DNA of 64,000 bases from KK5 sp034043675 (lineage in GTDB: Bacteria; Pseudomonadota; Gammaproteobacteria; Burkholderiales; Burkholderiaceae_C), in contig NZ_JAXCLA010000012.1 in assembly GCF_034043675.1 (NCBI RefSeq), positions 124,001 to 188,000 on the forward strand. Reading direction: 5' to 3'. The position numbers and the translations under genes are program-made. Every line of letters starts with the position of its first letter. Positions within the stretch are counted from its first letter, which is position 1. The notes under the pieces were generated by a model, which saw only the letters and a list, made by a program, of their open reading frames with translations, did no database searches and was not told where the DNA came from. Of the stretch, positions 8,304 to 18,108 are shown piece after piece.

Positions 8304-8861
8304 ATGGACGCGTCGCTGACCTCCCTGCTGCACGATGCCGGCCGTGGCGACGCTGCCGCGGGCGAACGCGTGTTCGCGCTGCTGTACCGCGAGCTGCAGG
8401 GCATGGCGCGCGCGCGCCTGGCTCGCGCGCCGAGAGTCACCGCGGCCGACACCGGCGCGCTGGTGCACGAGTGCTGGCTGCGCATGCAGTCGCTGGGGGA
8501 GCAGCACTTCGCCGACCGCCATCATTTCCTGGCCTACGCCGCGCGCGCGATGCGCTCCATCGTCACCGACATGGCGCGCCGCCACGCGGCCGAGCGGCGC
8601 GGCGGCCAGGTCGAGCACATGACGCTGGACACCTCGGTGGCCGATGCCGTCGCCGACGCGCCGGAAGACCTGCTGGCGCTGGACGGCGCGCTGGAGGAGC
8701 TGTCCCGGCTCGATGCCCGGGCGGCGCGGGTCGTCGAGATGCGCTTCTTCGCCGGCCTCGGCGAGGCCGAGATTGGCGACGCCCTGCAGGTGTCGCTGCG
8801 CACCGTGCAGCGCGACTGGGAGCGCGCTCGCGCCTTCCTCACCCTGGCCTTGAAGCCATGA
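8304..8861 (+). CDS. ECF-type RNA polymerase sigma factor (TIGR02999 / ECF43-like)
   Basis: A 185-residue sigma factor with region 2 (LLYRELQGMARARLA, DTGALVHECWLRM, HFLAYAARAMRSIVTDMARRHAAERRGG) and region 4 (RVVEMRFFAGLGEAEIGDALQVSLRTVQRDWERARAFL). The LVHExWLR signature marks the group that is genetically paired with Ser/Thr kinases; in Vibrio EcfP a threonine in this region must be phosphorylated for activity, and Thr50 just before LVHE is the candidate here. The start was chosen at MDASLTSLLHD because family members begin at this point; an in-frame ATG lies at 8280. The kinase gene follows after 39 bases, so the two are almost certainly cotranscribed. There is no anti-sigma gene, which fits kinase control. 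Confidence 0.9.
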   Translation: MDASLTSLLHDAGRGDAAAGERVFALLYRELQGMARARLARAPRVTAADTGALVHECWLRMQSLGEQHFADRHHFLAYAARAMRSIVTDMARRHAAERRGGQVEHMTLDTSVADAVADAPEDLLALDGALEELSRLDARAARVVEMRFFAGLGEAEIGDALQVSLRTVQRDWERARAFLTLALKP

Positions 8862-8900
8862 CGATGGCGGTTTTGGCCGCCGGATTGCGTATTCCAAGCC

Positions 8901-11570
8901 ATGACCGCTCCCAACTTCCCCATCCGCGCTGAAGACTGGCCCGAGGTGTCCCGCCTCTTCGACGAGGCGGGCGAGCTGGCGCCCGAGGCCCGCACCGCCT
9001 TCCTCGCGCGGCTGGACGCCGAGCAGCCGGGCCTGTCGGTGCAGGTGCGGGCGCTGCTGGCCAGCAGCGCCGAGCGCGAGACGGGCGACTGGCTGGAGCG
9101 TGGGCCGCGGCTCACCGGCGAGGCCTGGATGGGCGATGGGCCGCGGGCCGGCGACACGGTCGGCCGCTATCGGCTCGTGGACCGCTGCGGCAGCGGCGGC
9201 ATGGGCGAGGTCTGGCAGGCCGAGGCGCTGGAGGGCCCCGTGCGCCGCGTAGCGCTGAAGCTGCCGCTGTGGCACCGCCCCGGCAGCGCCACCGCCGAGC
9301 GCTTCGCGCGCGAGGGCGACATCCTGGCGGCGCTGGACCATCCGCACATCGCGCGCCTGTTCGATGCGGGCACCGCAGCCGACGGCACGCCCTATCTCGC
9401 GATGGAATGGGTGGAGGGCGAGCCGCTGATCGCCTGGTGTGACAGCCGCCGCCTGGGCCTGGCCGAGCGGCTGGCCCTGTTCCAGCAGGTGCTGGAGGCG
9501 GTGGCCTACGCGCATGCGCATCTCGTGCTGCACCGCGACCTGAAACCGGCCCACCTGCTCGTCACGCCGCAGGGCCAGGTCAAGTTGCTGGACTTCGGCA
9601 TCGCCAAGCTGCTGGACGATGGCAACAGCCCCGCCGATGCCACCGAGCTCACGCGCGCCGCCGGCCGCATGATGACGACCGCCTACGCCGCCCCGGAGCA
9701 GGTGCGCGGCAGCCCGTTGACGACCGCGGCCGATCTCTACTCGCTGGGCGTCGTGCTGTTCGAGCTGCTGAGTGGCCATCGCCCCTACGCGCCGCGGTTG
9801 AACACGCCGGCGCAGCTGGAGACCGCCATCGCCGAGGGTCACCTCATGCGCGCCGCCGACGCGGCCACTGACGTCGACGCCCAGGCCCGCGGCCTGACGC
9901 GCCGCGCGCTGGTCAAGCAACTGCGCGGTGACCTGGACGCCGTGCTGGACAAGGCGCTGCAGCTCGAGCCCGCGCGACGCTACGCCAGTGCCGAGGCGCT
10001 GTCGGCCGACCTGGCGCGCCACCTGCGCGGCCACCCGGTGCTGGCCGCGCCCACCAGCCGATGGCAGCGCGCTTGGAAGTTCACGCAGCGCCACCGTGCC
10101 GGCGTGGCCCTCGGCACGCTGGCCGTGTGCAGCCTCGTGGGCGTCACCGCCACGGCGCTGTGGCAGGCGCACGAGGCCCGGGCGCAACGCGCTAAGGCCG
10201 AAGCCTCGCTGGCGACGACCGAGAGCTTTGCGTTCTTCCTCGGCGACCTGCTGGGCGACGCGCTCGCCGCCGGCGGCAACGAGTCGTCCGAGGCCGTGGT
10301 CGGGCGGGCCGAGCGCATCGCTCGCGGCGAATTCGCGGACGAGCCCGAGACCCTGTCGCGCGTGCTCCTGGCCATCGCCCAGCACCACGGCGGCATCGGC
10401 GAATCCGAGCGGGCGGCGAAGCTGTACGAAGAGGCGCGCGCCTTGACGCATGAGCACAGCCAGCAGCAGGCCATCGACTGCGACCTTGGCATGATGTACC
10501 AGCGCATCGGCCGGCGCGACGAGGCGTTGGCGATGCTGCAGCGCGTGGCGGACGATCCGAATGCCGAGGCCGTCTCCCGCGCCAACTGCGCCTCGTACCA
10601 GGCTACCGTGCTGTTCAATGCCGGCAAGCTCGACGACGCCTTGCGCGCCGCCGACGCCGCCACCGCCTACTGGCGCGCCATGCCGCGGCCGATCAAGCAA
10701 TTCGAGGCGCCGCTGCTCGGGCTCAAGGCCAGCATCCTGATGAACACGCCGCGGGTGGCCGAGGCGGATCCGCTGTTCGCGCGGGCGATCCAGTCGATGA
10801 AGGAGCTCGGCCGGGACCAGGGCCCGAACTACGTCGCACTCTTGAACAACTGGGCGCTGGGCAACTTTCTGGCCGGCCAATTGGGCGCTGCGCAGACCCG
10901 CCATGACGAAGCCCTGGCCCAGGCTCGGGCGTTCGCCGGGCCGCAGGGCGTGGCGCCGATCAACCTGCTCAATGCCGCTGCCGACCGCCTGGAGCTGGGG
11001 CTCTATCCGGAGGCGCTCGCCCTGTACGACCAGACACTGGCGGCGGCGCGTTCGTGGCACAACGCCGGCTTTGCCGCCAGCGCGCAATGCATGGGCGCGC
11101 TGGCGCTGCTGCGCGGCGAGCCGGGCCACGAGGCCGAGGCCCAGGCCCGCCTTGCCGCGGGTCGCGCCGAGAAGCTCAGCGACAGCCCGGCCGACCGCAT
11201 CGCCGCCACCAACTGCATCGGCGCCGAAGCGCAGCTGGCGCTCGCACGCGGCGACGCGGCCGCCGCGCTGAAGGGCTTCGACACGCTGCTGGCCGTGCCC
11301 AAGATGCGCGAAGCGGCGCGTGCCTTGCTGCTGCAGTGGCGTTCACGTGCGCAGCTCGCTGTTGGCAATGCGGAGGCGGCGCGTGTCGACGCGGAGGCAT
11401 CGCTCAAGCTCGCGCGCCAGTTGCAGGGTACGCAGCCCGCATCGTTCCGCACGGCGCTCGCACTGGATGCGCTGGCCCGTGCGCAGGGCGATGCTGCAGG
11501 CAAGCTGCGCCAGGAGGCCGACGCTGCGCTCGCCGCCAGCGTCGCGCCCACGCACTGGCTCCGGCGTTAG
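8901..11570 (+). CDS. Transmembrane Ser/Thr protein kinase with C-terminal TPR-like repeats
   Basis: An 889-residue Hanks-type kinase. A short N-terminal region (about 1-75) precedes the kinase domain (about 90-375): Gly-loop CGSGGMGEVW, catalytic Lys120 in VALKLPLW, catalytic loop HRDLKPAHLLV at 211-221, DFG at 231-233, and APEQ. One transmembrane helix lies at about 401-421 (AGVALGTLAVCSLVGVTATALW). The rest is an alpha-helical, TPR-like region that should lie in the periplasm. It probably phosphorylates the adjacent sigma factor. The magnesium-binding Asn of HRDLKPxN is replaced by His218, which is unusual. All other core motifs are intact, so activity is likely but not certain. Confidence 0.92.
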   Translation: MTAPNFPIRAEDWPEVSRLFDEAGELAPEARTAFLARLDAEQPGLSVQVRALLASSAERETGDWLERGPRLTGEAWMGDGPRAGDTVGRYRLVDRCGSGGMGEVWQAEALEGPVRRVALKLPLWHRPGSATAERFAREGDILAALDHPHIARLFDAGTAADGTPYLAMEWVEGEPLIAWCDSRRLGLAERLALFQQVLEAVAYAHAHLVLHRDLKPAHLLVTPQGQVKLLDFGIAKLLDDGNSPADATELTRAAGRMMTTAYAAPEQVRGSPLTTAADLYSLGVVLFELLSGHRPYAPRLNTPAQLETAIAEGHLMRAADAATDVDAQARGLTRRALVKQLRGDLDAVLDKALQLEPARRYASAEALSADLARHLRGHPVLAAPTSRWQRAWKFTQRHRAGVALGTLAVCSLVGVTATALWQAHEARAQRAKAEASLATTESFAFFLGDLLGDALAAGGNESSEAVVGRAERIARGEFADEPETLSRVLLAIAQHHGGIGESERAAKLYEEARALTHEHSQQQAIDCDLGMMYQRIGRRDEALAMLQRVADDPNAEAVSRANCASYQATVLFNAGKLDDALRAADAATAYWRAMPRPIKQFEAPLLGLKASILMNTPRVAEADPLFARAIQSMKELGRDQGPNYVALLNNWALGNFLAGQLGAAQTRHDEALAQARAFAGPQGVAPINLLNAAADRLELGLYPEALALYDQTLAAARSWHNAGFAASAQCMGALALLRGEPGHEAEAQARLAAGRAEKLSDSPADRIAATNCIGAEAQLALARGDAAAALKGFDTLLAVPKMREAARALLLQWRSRAQLAVGNAEAARVDAEASLKLARQLQGTQPASFRTALALDALARAQGDAAGKLRQEADAALAASVAPTHWLRR

Positions 11571-11593
11571 CGGCCTTGTCGGCCCTATCGGCC

Positions 11594-12352
11594 CTATCGG
11601 CCGCCCGTCACGTCGATCGTGACACCGACGCTGTAGCTCGAGGCCTCCGACAGCAGCCAGACGACCGCCTGCGCCACTTCGTCCGCCCGGCCCATGCGTC
11701 CCATCGGGATCGCCGCGATCGCGGTGTCGAGCAGCTCAGGCAGCGCCGTGGTGGCGTGGATCTCGGTATCGATGATGCCGGGCCGCACGGCGTTGACGCG
11801 GATGCCCTCGGCGATCAACTCCTTGGCGAGGCCGGCGGTCAGGCTGTCGACGGCGCCCTTGCTGGCGGCGTAGTCCACGTACTGGTTCGGGCCGCCCAGC
11901 TGGGCCGCGCGCGAGGAGAGGTTGACGACCGCGCCGCCGCTGCCGCCGCTGCCGCCGTGGCGCGTGCTCATGCGCCGCGCAGCCTCGCGGGTGCACAGCA
12001 GCGTGCCGATCACGTTGACGTCGAGCACGCGGCGCCAGCGCTCCACCGTCATGTCTTCCAGCCGCGCGCCGCGTGCGACGATGCCGGCGTTGTTGACCAG
12101 CGCATCGAGCCCGCCGAACTCGGCGTCCACCCGCGCGAACATCGCCTGGACCTGGGCCTCGTCGGCCACGTCCGCCTGCAGCACCAGCGCGCGGCGGCCG
12201 AGCGCGCGGATGCGCTCGGCCACGGCGTTTGCCGCGGCAGCGTCCTGCGCGTAGTTCAGCGCCACATCCCAGCCGGCCTCGGCGCAGGCCAGGGCAATGG
12301 CGGCGCCGATGCCGCGGCCGGCGCCGGTTACGAGAACGATCCTGTTTTTCAT
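11594..12352 (-). CDS. SDR-family oxidoreductase (FabG-like)
   Basis: A 252-residue classical short-chain dehydrogenase/reductase. The Rossmann glycine motif TGAGRGIG (9-16), NNAG (87-90), catalytic Ser146/147, Tyr161 and Lys165 (YAASK) are all present, as is the PGIIDTEI cofactor loop. Such enzymes reduce or oxidise carbonyl/alcohol groups with NAD(P)H; the substrate cannot be read from the sequence. A Gly/Ser insert (GGSGGSGG) before the active-site strand looks like a flexible loop. It converges on the kinase gene and is divergent from the first GGDEF gene, with 69 bases between. Confidence 0.88.
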   Translation of the reverse strand: MKNRIVLVTGAGRGIGAAIALACAEAGWDVALNYAQDAAAANAVAERIRALGRRALVLQADVADEAQVQAMFARVDAEFGGLDALVNNAGIVARGARLEDMTVERWRRVLDVNVIGTLLCTREAARRMSTRHGGSGGSGGAVVNLSSRAAQLGGPNQYVDYAASKGAVDSLTAGLAKELIAEGIRVNAVRPGIIDTEIHATTALPELLDTAIAAIPMGRMGRADEVAQAVVWLLSEASSYSVGVTIDVTGGR

Positions 12353-12421
12353 CGTGCGGCCATTGTGCCGGCGCGGCCGCATCGGTGATGATGCCTGGCA
12401 TCTTCCCTGACCTCTGCGCGG

Positions 12422-13579
12422 ATGGACCTGCTGGACGCTCCGACACTGCTGCTGGTCAACGCGGTCTTCAACGGCTTCGCGGCGGCCGGCTGGGCGCTGC
12501 TGGCCGGTGTGTTCCGGATGGCGCCGCGGGCGAGCTGGCTGATGGTGGGAGCGCACCTGTTCCGGATCCTGCAGACGACCGATGCGGGGCTCACCGCCGG
12601 CTGGTCATCGCTGGCGGTCGTCGCCTTCGAACAATCGTGCGCGCTGGCCGCGGTGTGCCTGCTGGCGCTGGCGTTGCGGCGGATGCTGCGGCTGGGCCGC
12701 GGGCGCCGCCACATCGCGCTGATCACGGGCGCGGGCTTCCTGGGCATCGTCCTGCTGTTCGCGCTGCAGCAGCGGGCCGGCATCCCGCTGGTCGCCGCCG
12801 TGGCGATCACCCTGCTGGCGCTGGGTGGGGCGCGCGACGTGATCAGCGGTGCGGGGCCGGGTCTTGCTCGCTGGATCACCATGCTGCTGGTGCTGCCCTA
12901 CCTCGTGCTGGCCGGCCTCGGCATCGTGCGCCTGGCGATGCCGGCGCAAGGCGGTGCAGTCAGCGCCGGTGTGAGCGCAGGGGTGGGTGCGCTGTGGCTG
13001 CTGCTGACGATGGCGATCTCGGTCAGCCTGATGGCGCTGCTGGTGTGGCGCCTGGTCGGCCGCGTCGAGCATCTGACGCTGCGCGACCCGATGACGGACA
13101 CCCTGAACCGCCGCGCCATCGCCGACGAGGTGCAGCTGCTGCAGGCGCGGCGCGAGCGCGGCCATGACTTCGCGCTGGTGCTGCTGGACATCGACCACTT
13201 CAAGCGCATCAACGACGAGCTGGGCCACGCGGCCGGCGATGCCGCGCTGCTGCACGTCGTGCGGATCGTGCGCGGCTGCCTGCGTGAGGCGGACCGGCTC
13301 GGGCGGCTCGGTGGCGAGGAGTTCTGCGCGCTGCTGCCCTACACGACGACCGAGGCTGCGGCGCAGGTGGCCGAGCGCATCCGTGCGACGCTGCAGGCGC
13401 AGCCGCTGGTCTGGCGCGGCCAGCGCGTCGAGCTGACGGCCAGCTTCGGCGTCGCGGGCGGCCGCGCCAACGACCCGGCGGGCGAGGTCTCGCTGGCGCG
13501 CGCGGACGAGCAGGTCTACCGCGCCAAGGGCGAGGGCCGCAACCGCGTCTGCGTGGCACCGGCGGAGGCGTTCGGATGA
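12422..13579 (+). CDS. Membrane diguanylate cyclase (GGDEF) 1
   Basis: A 385-residue protein. The first 210 residues form about six hydrophobic segments, a membrane sensor of unnamed type; the rest is a GGDEF domain. The signature is GGEEF at 297-301, a standard active variant. The inhibitory c-di-GMP site RxxD is present as READ at 288-291, five residues before it. The substrate-binding motifs DIDHFKRINDELGHAAGD and SFGVA are intact. It should make c-di-GMP from GTP at the membrane with product inhibition. Its stop overlaps the next start as ATGA, and the two proteins are related, suggesting a tandem duplication. Confidence 0.92.
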   Translation: MDLLDAPTLLLVNAVFNGFAAAGWALLAGVFRMAPRASWLMVGAHLFRILQTTDAGLTAGWSSLAVVAFEQSCALAAVCLLALALRRMLRLGRGRRHIALITGAGFLGIVLLFALQQRAGIPLVAAVAITLLALGGARDVISGAGPGLARWITMLLVLPYLVLAGLGIVRLAMPAQGGAVSAGVSAGVGALWLLLTMAISVSLMALLVWRLVGRVEHLTLRDPMTDTLNRRAIADEVQLLQARRERGHDFALVLLDIDHFKRINDELGHAAGDAALLHVVRIVRGCLREADRLGRLGGEEFCALLPYTTTEAAAQVAERIRATLQAQPLVWRGQRVELTASFGVAGGRANDPAGEVSLARADEQVYRAKGEGRNRVCVAPAEAFG

Positions 13580-14760
13580 GCGGGACCTTGTCGGAGGCCT
13601 TCCTGCTGGCCGACCCGATGACCTTGCTGATGGCCATCGTGCTGATGCTGCTGGCGGCCAGCGGGGTCTGGTGGTCGATGGCGGCGGGCACGACGGTGGC
13701 GCCGCGGGCCTCGATGTGCCTGGCCGTGGCGAACGCGCTGCTGGCGGGCGGCCTCGGCGTCGATGCGCTGGGCGGCCAGGCGCCCGGCCTGCTGCGCGAC
13801 GGGGGTGGCGACCTGCTGGCCATCGGGGCCTTCGCGGTGCTGCGCGCCGGCGTGCCTGCCATCGTCGGCGAACCGCTGGCCTGGCGTTCCGCGCTGGCGG
13901 TCTGGCTGGCGTCGGCGGTGCTGCTGGTCGCGGTGCCCCTCGAGGGCGACATGCGCTGGCACGTACGCGCCGTGCACACCGCGCTGGGCGCGCTGGTGGC
14001 GATGAGCTGCGTCGACGCCTGGCGGCAGCTGCGCCGGCATGTGAGGCCGGCCTTGAGCGCGCTGCTGATCACGCCGCTGTTCGCGGTCTTCGTGCTGCTG
14101 GCGGCGCGGCTGCTCGAATCGTTCTGGCAGCCGGCGCAGACGGTGGATGTGCGCCAGCTCAACGAGTTCAACGTCATCTGGCTGTGGATGACCCTGCTGG
14201 TGAGCCTGGTGCTGAACGCGACGATGGCCTGCCTGATCGTGATGCGCCTGGTGCTCAGCATCCACCGGCTGACCCGGCGCGACCCGCTGACCGATGTCTA
14301 CAACCGCCGCGCGCTCAGCGAGGCGATCGCCGCGGAGCACCTGCAGCTGCAGCGCGGCCGGCCCTATGCGCTGGTGATGATCGACATGGACCGCTTCAAG
14401 CAGCTCAACGACACCTTGGGCCACGCGGCCGGCGATGCGGCGCTGTGCCGGCTGGTCGAGGCGCTCAAGCCCTGCGTGCGGGATGTCGACCGGCTCGGGC
14501 GGCTCGGCGGCGAGGAGTTCTGCACCCTGCTGCCGCTGACCGATCTGGTCGGCGCGCTGCTGGTGGCCGAGCGCATGCGCGCGAACCTGGAGGAGAGCGC
14601 CTTCGAGTGGCAGGGGCACCCGTGGCAACTGACGGCCAGCTTCGGCATCGCCGAGGCGCGACCGGAGGATGCGAGCGCCGATGCGGTGCTGGGCCGCGCG
14701 GACCGCGCTATGTACAAGGCAAAAGCCCAGGGCCGCAACGTCGTCCAGGCCGATGATTGA
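13576..14760 (+). CDS. Membrane diguanylate cyclase (GGDEF) 2
   Basis: A 394-residue paralogue of the preceding protein with the same design: a hydrophobic N-terminal half with about six segments, then a GGDEF domain. GGEEF lies at 311-315 and the RxxD inhibitory site (RDVD) at 302-305. DMDRFKQLNDTLGHAAGD and SFGIA are conserved. The membrane halves differ much more than the catalytic halves, so the two probably sense different inputs. It is translationally coupled to the first cyclase through the ATGA overlap and converges on the TPR-GGDEF gene with six bases between. Confidence 0.92.
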   Translation: MSGTLSEAFLLADPMTLLMAIVLMLLAASGVWWSMAAGTTVAPRASMCLAVANALLAGGLGVDALGGQAPGLLRDGGGDLLAIGAFAVLRAGVPAIVGEPLAWRSALAVWLASAVLLVAVPLEGDMRWHVRAVHTALGALVAMSCVDAWRQLRRHVRPALSALLITPLFAVFVLLAARLLESFWQPAQTVDVRQLNEFNVIWLWMTLLVSLVLNATMACLIVMRLVLSIHRLTRRDPLTDVYNRRALSEAIAAEHLQLQRGRPYALVMIDMDRFKQLNDTLGHAAGDAALCRLVEALKPCVRDVDRLGRLGGEEFCTLLPLTDLVGALLVAERMRANLEESAFEWQGHPWQLTASFGIAEARPEDASADAVLGRADRAMYKAKAQGRNVVQADD

Positions 14761-14766
14761 ACCCGC

Positions 14767-16386
14767 TCAGGCCAGGGCGACTCTGTTGCGACCGAGATGT
14801 TTGGCGCGATACATCGCGCTCTCGGCGCGCGCCACCAGCAGGTCCGTGGCGTAGGGCGGCGCGTTGGCCAGGCCGATGCTCAAGGTGACGTCCAACCCCG
14901 GCGACAGCGCGCGCCAGTCGTAGGCCTCGACCGCCTGGCGCAGTCGCTCGCAGACCTCGAAGGCGCGGTCGGGGATGGTGTCGGGCAGCACGACGAGGAT
15001 CTCCTCGCCGCTCCAGCGCAGCAGCAGGTCGCGGCCGCGGGTGTTGTCGCGCAGCATCTGCGCCAGCGCCTGCAGCACGCGGTCGCCGACGGCGGTGCCG
15101 TGCTCGTCGTTGATCGCGCGGAAGCGGTCGACGTCGATCAGCGCCACCGTCAGCGGCGTCTCGCCGCGCTCGGCGGAGCGCATCAGCGCGGGCATCTTCG
15201 ACTCCATGCAGCGGCGGTTGCCCAGGCCGGTCAGCGGGTCGCGCAGCAGCTCGTCGTCGGTGTCCAGCGCTGGGCGGCGCCGGTCGGCGGGGCTGCTGTA
15301 GCTCTGCTCGGCCTCGAGGCGGCTGACGAAGAAGCGCGCCTGCGCCATCAGTTGCGCGACGCTGCGCCGGTGCTCGATCGCCTGCACCTGCTCCAGGTGC
15401 TGCAGCGCCTCGTCGGCCTGGCCCAGCGTCTTGTGGGCGCGGTAGGCGGCATGCTGCAGCCGCATCGAGGTGGTGCCGCCGAGGTCGCGGCCGTGTGTCT
15501 CGACCAGCAGGGCTTTCAGGTCGACCAGGGCCTCGGCGATCTGGCCGCGCTTCATGGCCAGCTCGGCCAGCGAGCAGCGCACCCGCCAGCTCAGCGCGAT
15601 GTAGCCGCAGCGGCGGTCCAGCTCCAGCGCCGAGAGCAGCAGGTCCTCGGCCTCATCGAGCCGGCCCAGGTGCATCAGCACCTCGCCGCGGCTGCCGTCG
15701 GTCAGCGCCAGCGCGTAGGGCTCGTCCTGCGCCAGCGCGTGCGGGCGGGCGCGCTGGGCGTGGTCGAGCGCGCGGTGCAGGGCCTCCATGCATTCGCGCT
15801 CGTGGCCGCTGTGGTTCAGCAGGTGGTAGGTGCCCAGCGCGACGGTGGCGAGGTTGTTGTGCGCCACCATGTTCTCGTAGTCGGTGGCCAGGTCGCCGAG
15901 CAGCGCGGTGGCCTCGTTCATCAGGCGCTCGGCCTGCCAGGGATCGCCCATGCGCTCGAAGCAGGCGCCGACCGCGTTCAGCGCGACGCTGACGAGGCGC
16001 GTGTCGCCCAGCTCGCGCGCCGCGGCCATGTTCTCGTTGGCGCAGGCCAGCGCGGTCTCGAAATCGCCCAGCTCGGCGGCGCCCAGCGCCATCATCCGCA
16101 GCAGGCCGCACAGCGGCGGGCTGGTGCCCAGGGCGCGCTGCAGCGGCAGCAGCTGCTGGCCGATGGCCAGCATCTCCGTCAGCTCGCCGCGGCGCAGGTG
16201 GAAGCGTGCCAGCAGGCGGCCGGCCTCAAGCTGCTCTTCGACATAACCCTGATCCACAGCGGCATCCCAGGCCCGCCGCGCCAGGGCCAGACCCTGGACC
16301 AGATCACCACCGGAATGGGCCTGGGCGTCTTGCAGCCATCCGGCGATCGGATTCCCGTGCTGCTGCCCTGTGCTCGTGTCGTGCAT
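14767..16386 (-). CDS. Cytoplasmic TPR-GGDEF protein with degenerate active-site motif
   Basis: A 539-residue protein without membrane segments. Residues from about 20 to 360 are alpha-helical TPR-like repeats (for example LNAVGACFERMGDPWQAERL and EVLMHLGRLDEAEDLLLSAL), followed by a GGDEF domain from about 385. The signature reads SGEEI at 459-463 instead of GG(D/E)EF: the first Gly is Ser and the final Phe is Ile. The catalytic acidic residue remains and RxxD (RGRD) is in place five residues before. LIDVDRFRAINDEHGTAVGD and SIGLA are conserved. It may be a weak cyclase or a c-di-GMP/GTP sensor. TPR-like repeats suggest a partner protein or peptide signal. Confidence 0.88.
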   Translation of the reverse strand: MHDTSTGQQHGNPIAGWLQDAQAHSGGDLVQGLALARRAWDAAVDQGYVEEQLEAGRLLARFHLRRGELTEMLAIGQQLLPLQRALGTSPPLCGLLRMMALGAAELGDFETALACANENMAAARELGDTRLVSVALNAVGACFERMGDPWQAERLMNEATALLGDLATDYENMVAHNNLATVALGTYHLLNHSGHERECMEALHRALDHAQRARPHALAQDEPYALALTDGSRGEVLMHLGRLDEAEDLLLSALELDRRCGYIALSWRVRCSLAELAMKRGQIAEALVDLKALLVETHGRDLGGTTSMRLQHAAYRAHKTLGQADEALQHLEQVQAIEHRRSVAQLMAQARFFVSRLEAEQSYSSPADRRRPALDTDDELLRDPLTGLGNRRCMESKMPALMRSAERGETPLTVALIDVDRFRAINDEHGTAVGDRVLQALAQMLRDNTRGRDLLLRWSGEEILVVLPDTIPDRAFEVCERLRQAVEAYDWRALSPGLDVTLSIGLANAPPYATDLLVARAESAMYRAKHLGRNRVALA

Positions 16387-16485
16387 CGTTGCGGCGCCCC
16401 TTGATGAAGCGCCAATCTAGCCGATCAGGCTAGGGGATGCGAGCCCTCGAAATGAAGGGTCGGGCTCCTGGCTCTTTCCCGGCGC

Positions 16486-18003
<1,518 letters not shown>

Positions 18004-18086
18004 GGCTTGTCTCCGATCGGCTCCGAAAAAGATGGGCAGAGTCTAGGCAGCGACCCCCGGCCTGCCAATCGGCTTCTGTCGATTTG

Positions 18087-18108
18087 ATTGTTCGATAATC
18101 TGAACAAT
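18087..18108 (+). promoter_or_regulatory. LysR-type operator candidate overlapping the lysR start
   Basis: ATTGTTC and GAACAAT are perfect seven-base inverted arms with an eight-base AT-rich spacer. The right arm runs into the ATG of the LysR gene (A at 18107), a position suited to autorepression and to control of the divergent mmsA promoter. Confidence 0.55.

Noticed and set aside
11575..11605. Micro-repeat TCGGCCCTA between the kinase and SDR genes
   Set aside because: Only about two and a half copies, no strong hairpin and no T-run; not a terminator or CRISPR-like repeat.
16441..16467. GAGCCC/GGGCTC hairpin downstream of mmsA
   Set aside because: Six-base stem with a long loop and no T-run on either strand; too weak to call a terminator.
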